Shown here one piece after another: positions 6,430-6,686 of a stretch of 6,686 nucleotides of DNA; the stretch's first letter is position 1; every line of letters starts with the position of its first letter. The notes under the pieces were generated by a model that ran no database searches, was not told where the DNA came from, and saw nothing but the letters and a program-made list of their open reading frames with translations. The position numbers and the translations under genes were made by a program. This DNA comes from Opitutaceae bacterium (lineage in GTDB: Bacteria; Verrucomicrobiota; Verrucomicrobiia; Opitutales; Opitutaceae), in contig JANXSC010000199.1 in NCBI GenBank assembly GCA_025352845.1, positions 1 through 6,686 on the forward strand, read 5' to 3'.

Positions 6430-6686
6430 TTAGAATTCCACCGTGGCCGTCGTCACGTATTGGCGGGGTTGGGTTTTTCTCGGCCACGTGTAGCTGTTAC
6501 CCTGGTCGGAGTGGAGGCCGAGAGAGTTGTTCACGTTTTTTCCGCGCCGACCGCGAACTCAACCACGTCGAAGAAATCGTTGAGCGCGAGATCGCTCATC
6601 AGATCGGCAGTGAAGACGGAGATGGAGTTGGGCAGGTTGGCGAGTTTCTCGATGGTGCGCGTGCCGGCGAGCGCGGACGAGGCGGC
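6430..6686 (-). pseudogene. TonB-dependent receptor remnant: plug fragment joined to the last C-terminal strand
   Basis: Reading leftward from the right edge, 51 codons encode a plug-domain stretch with LAGTRTIEKLANLPNSISVF and then a FDVVEFAVGAE segment, typical of TonB-dependent receptor plugs in the Opitutaceae style. The frame then ends at TGA 6533-6531. Overlapping in another frame, 34 codons from 6534 give VNNSLGLHSDQGNSYTW and PRQYVTTATVEF followed by TAA (6432-6430). That is the classic C-terminal end of such a receptor, with a terminal aromatic (F) on the last beta-strand. The several hundred residues of barrel that should lie between are absent. Adding one base to the A6 run (6541-6536) would fuse both parts as AEKNVNN, so the event is a large internal deletion plus a one-base shift at or near the junction. 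The product cannot form a pore. The 5' part of the gene, including any signal peptide and TonB box, lies outside the window. Confidence 0.85.

Overview
This window looks like a GC-rich chromosome segment from a free-living Gram-negative bacterium, most likely of the Verrucomicrobia/Planctomycetes sphere, with an Opitutaceae-like organism as my best guess. The reasons are the secreted formylglycine-type sulfatases, an EF-hand/redoxin/cytochrome c/copper-monooxygenase-like fusion protein, an ECF sigma/FecR pair and a particular style of TonB-dependent receptor plug. This is inferred from protein character only; there is no rRNA or other taxonomic marker. No tRNA, rRNA, CRISPR or insertion sequence was seen.

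Everything supportable is on the minus strand, so transcription runs from right to left. From the right edge: (1) a wrecked TonB-dependent receptor (6686-6430). A plug-domain stretch is joined almost directly to the last ~34 residues of a receptor, out of frame by one base at an A6 run, so nearly the whole beta-barrel is missing. (2) A GC-rich hairpin followed by T4 (6415-6391), a likely terminator. (3) An iduronate-2-sulfatase-like gene (6363-4828) broken by one in-frame TAG at 5484-5482, where the family has a conserved glutamine. The rest of the frame is intact to its natural end. (4) A 698-residue exported multi-domain protein (4755-2659). (5) A complete second sulfatase of a different subfamily (2562-1126). 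(6) An ECF-type sigma factor (1092-556). (7) A FecR-like anti-sigma/signal-transducing protein that overlaps the sigma gene by four bases (559-1) and runs off the left edge.

The gaps are short (72, 96 and 33 bases, then a 4-base overlap), so genes 3-7 could be co-transcribed, although no promoter was identified with confidence. The plausible theme is desulfation of a sulfated glycan or other sulfate ester outside the cytoplasm, with uptake and cell-surface signalling through TonB/FecR/sigma modules. In the usual arrangement an intact TonB-dependent receptor would follow FecR, which here means beyond the left edge. The locus shows two kinds of decay: a very young nonsense lesion in one sulfatase and an older, gross deletion in the receptor gene. 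I found no clearly novel system. The most notable items are the two lesions and the multi-domain redox protein.
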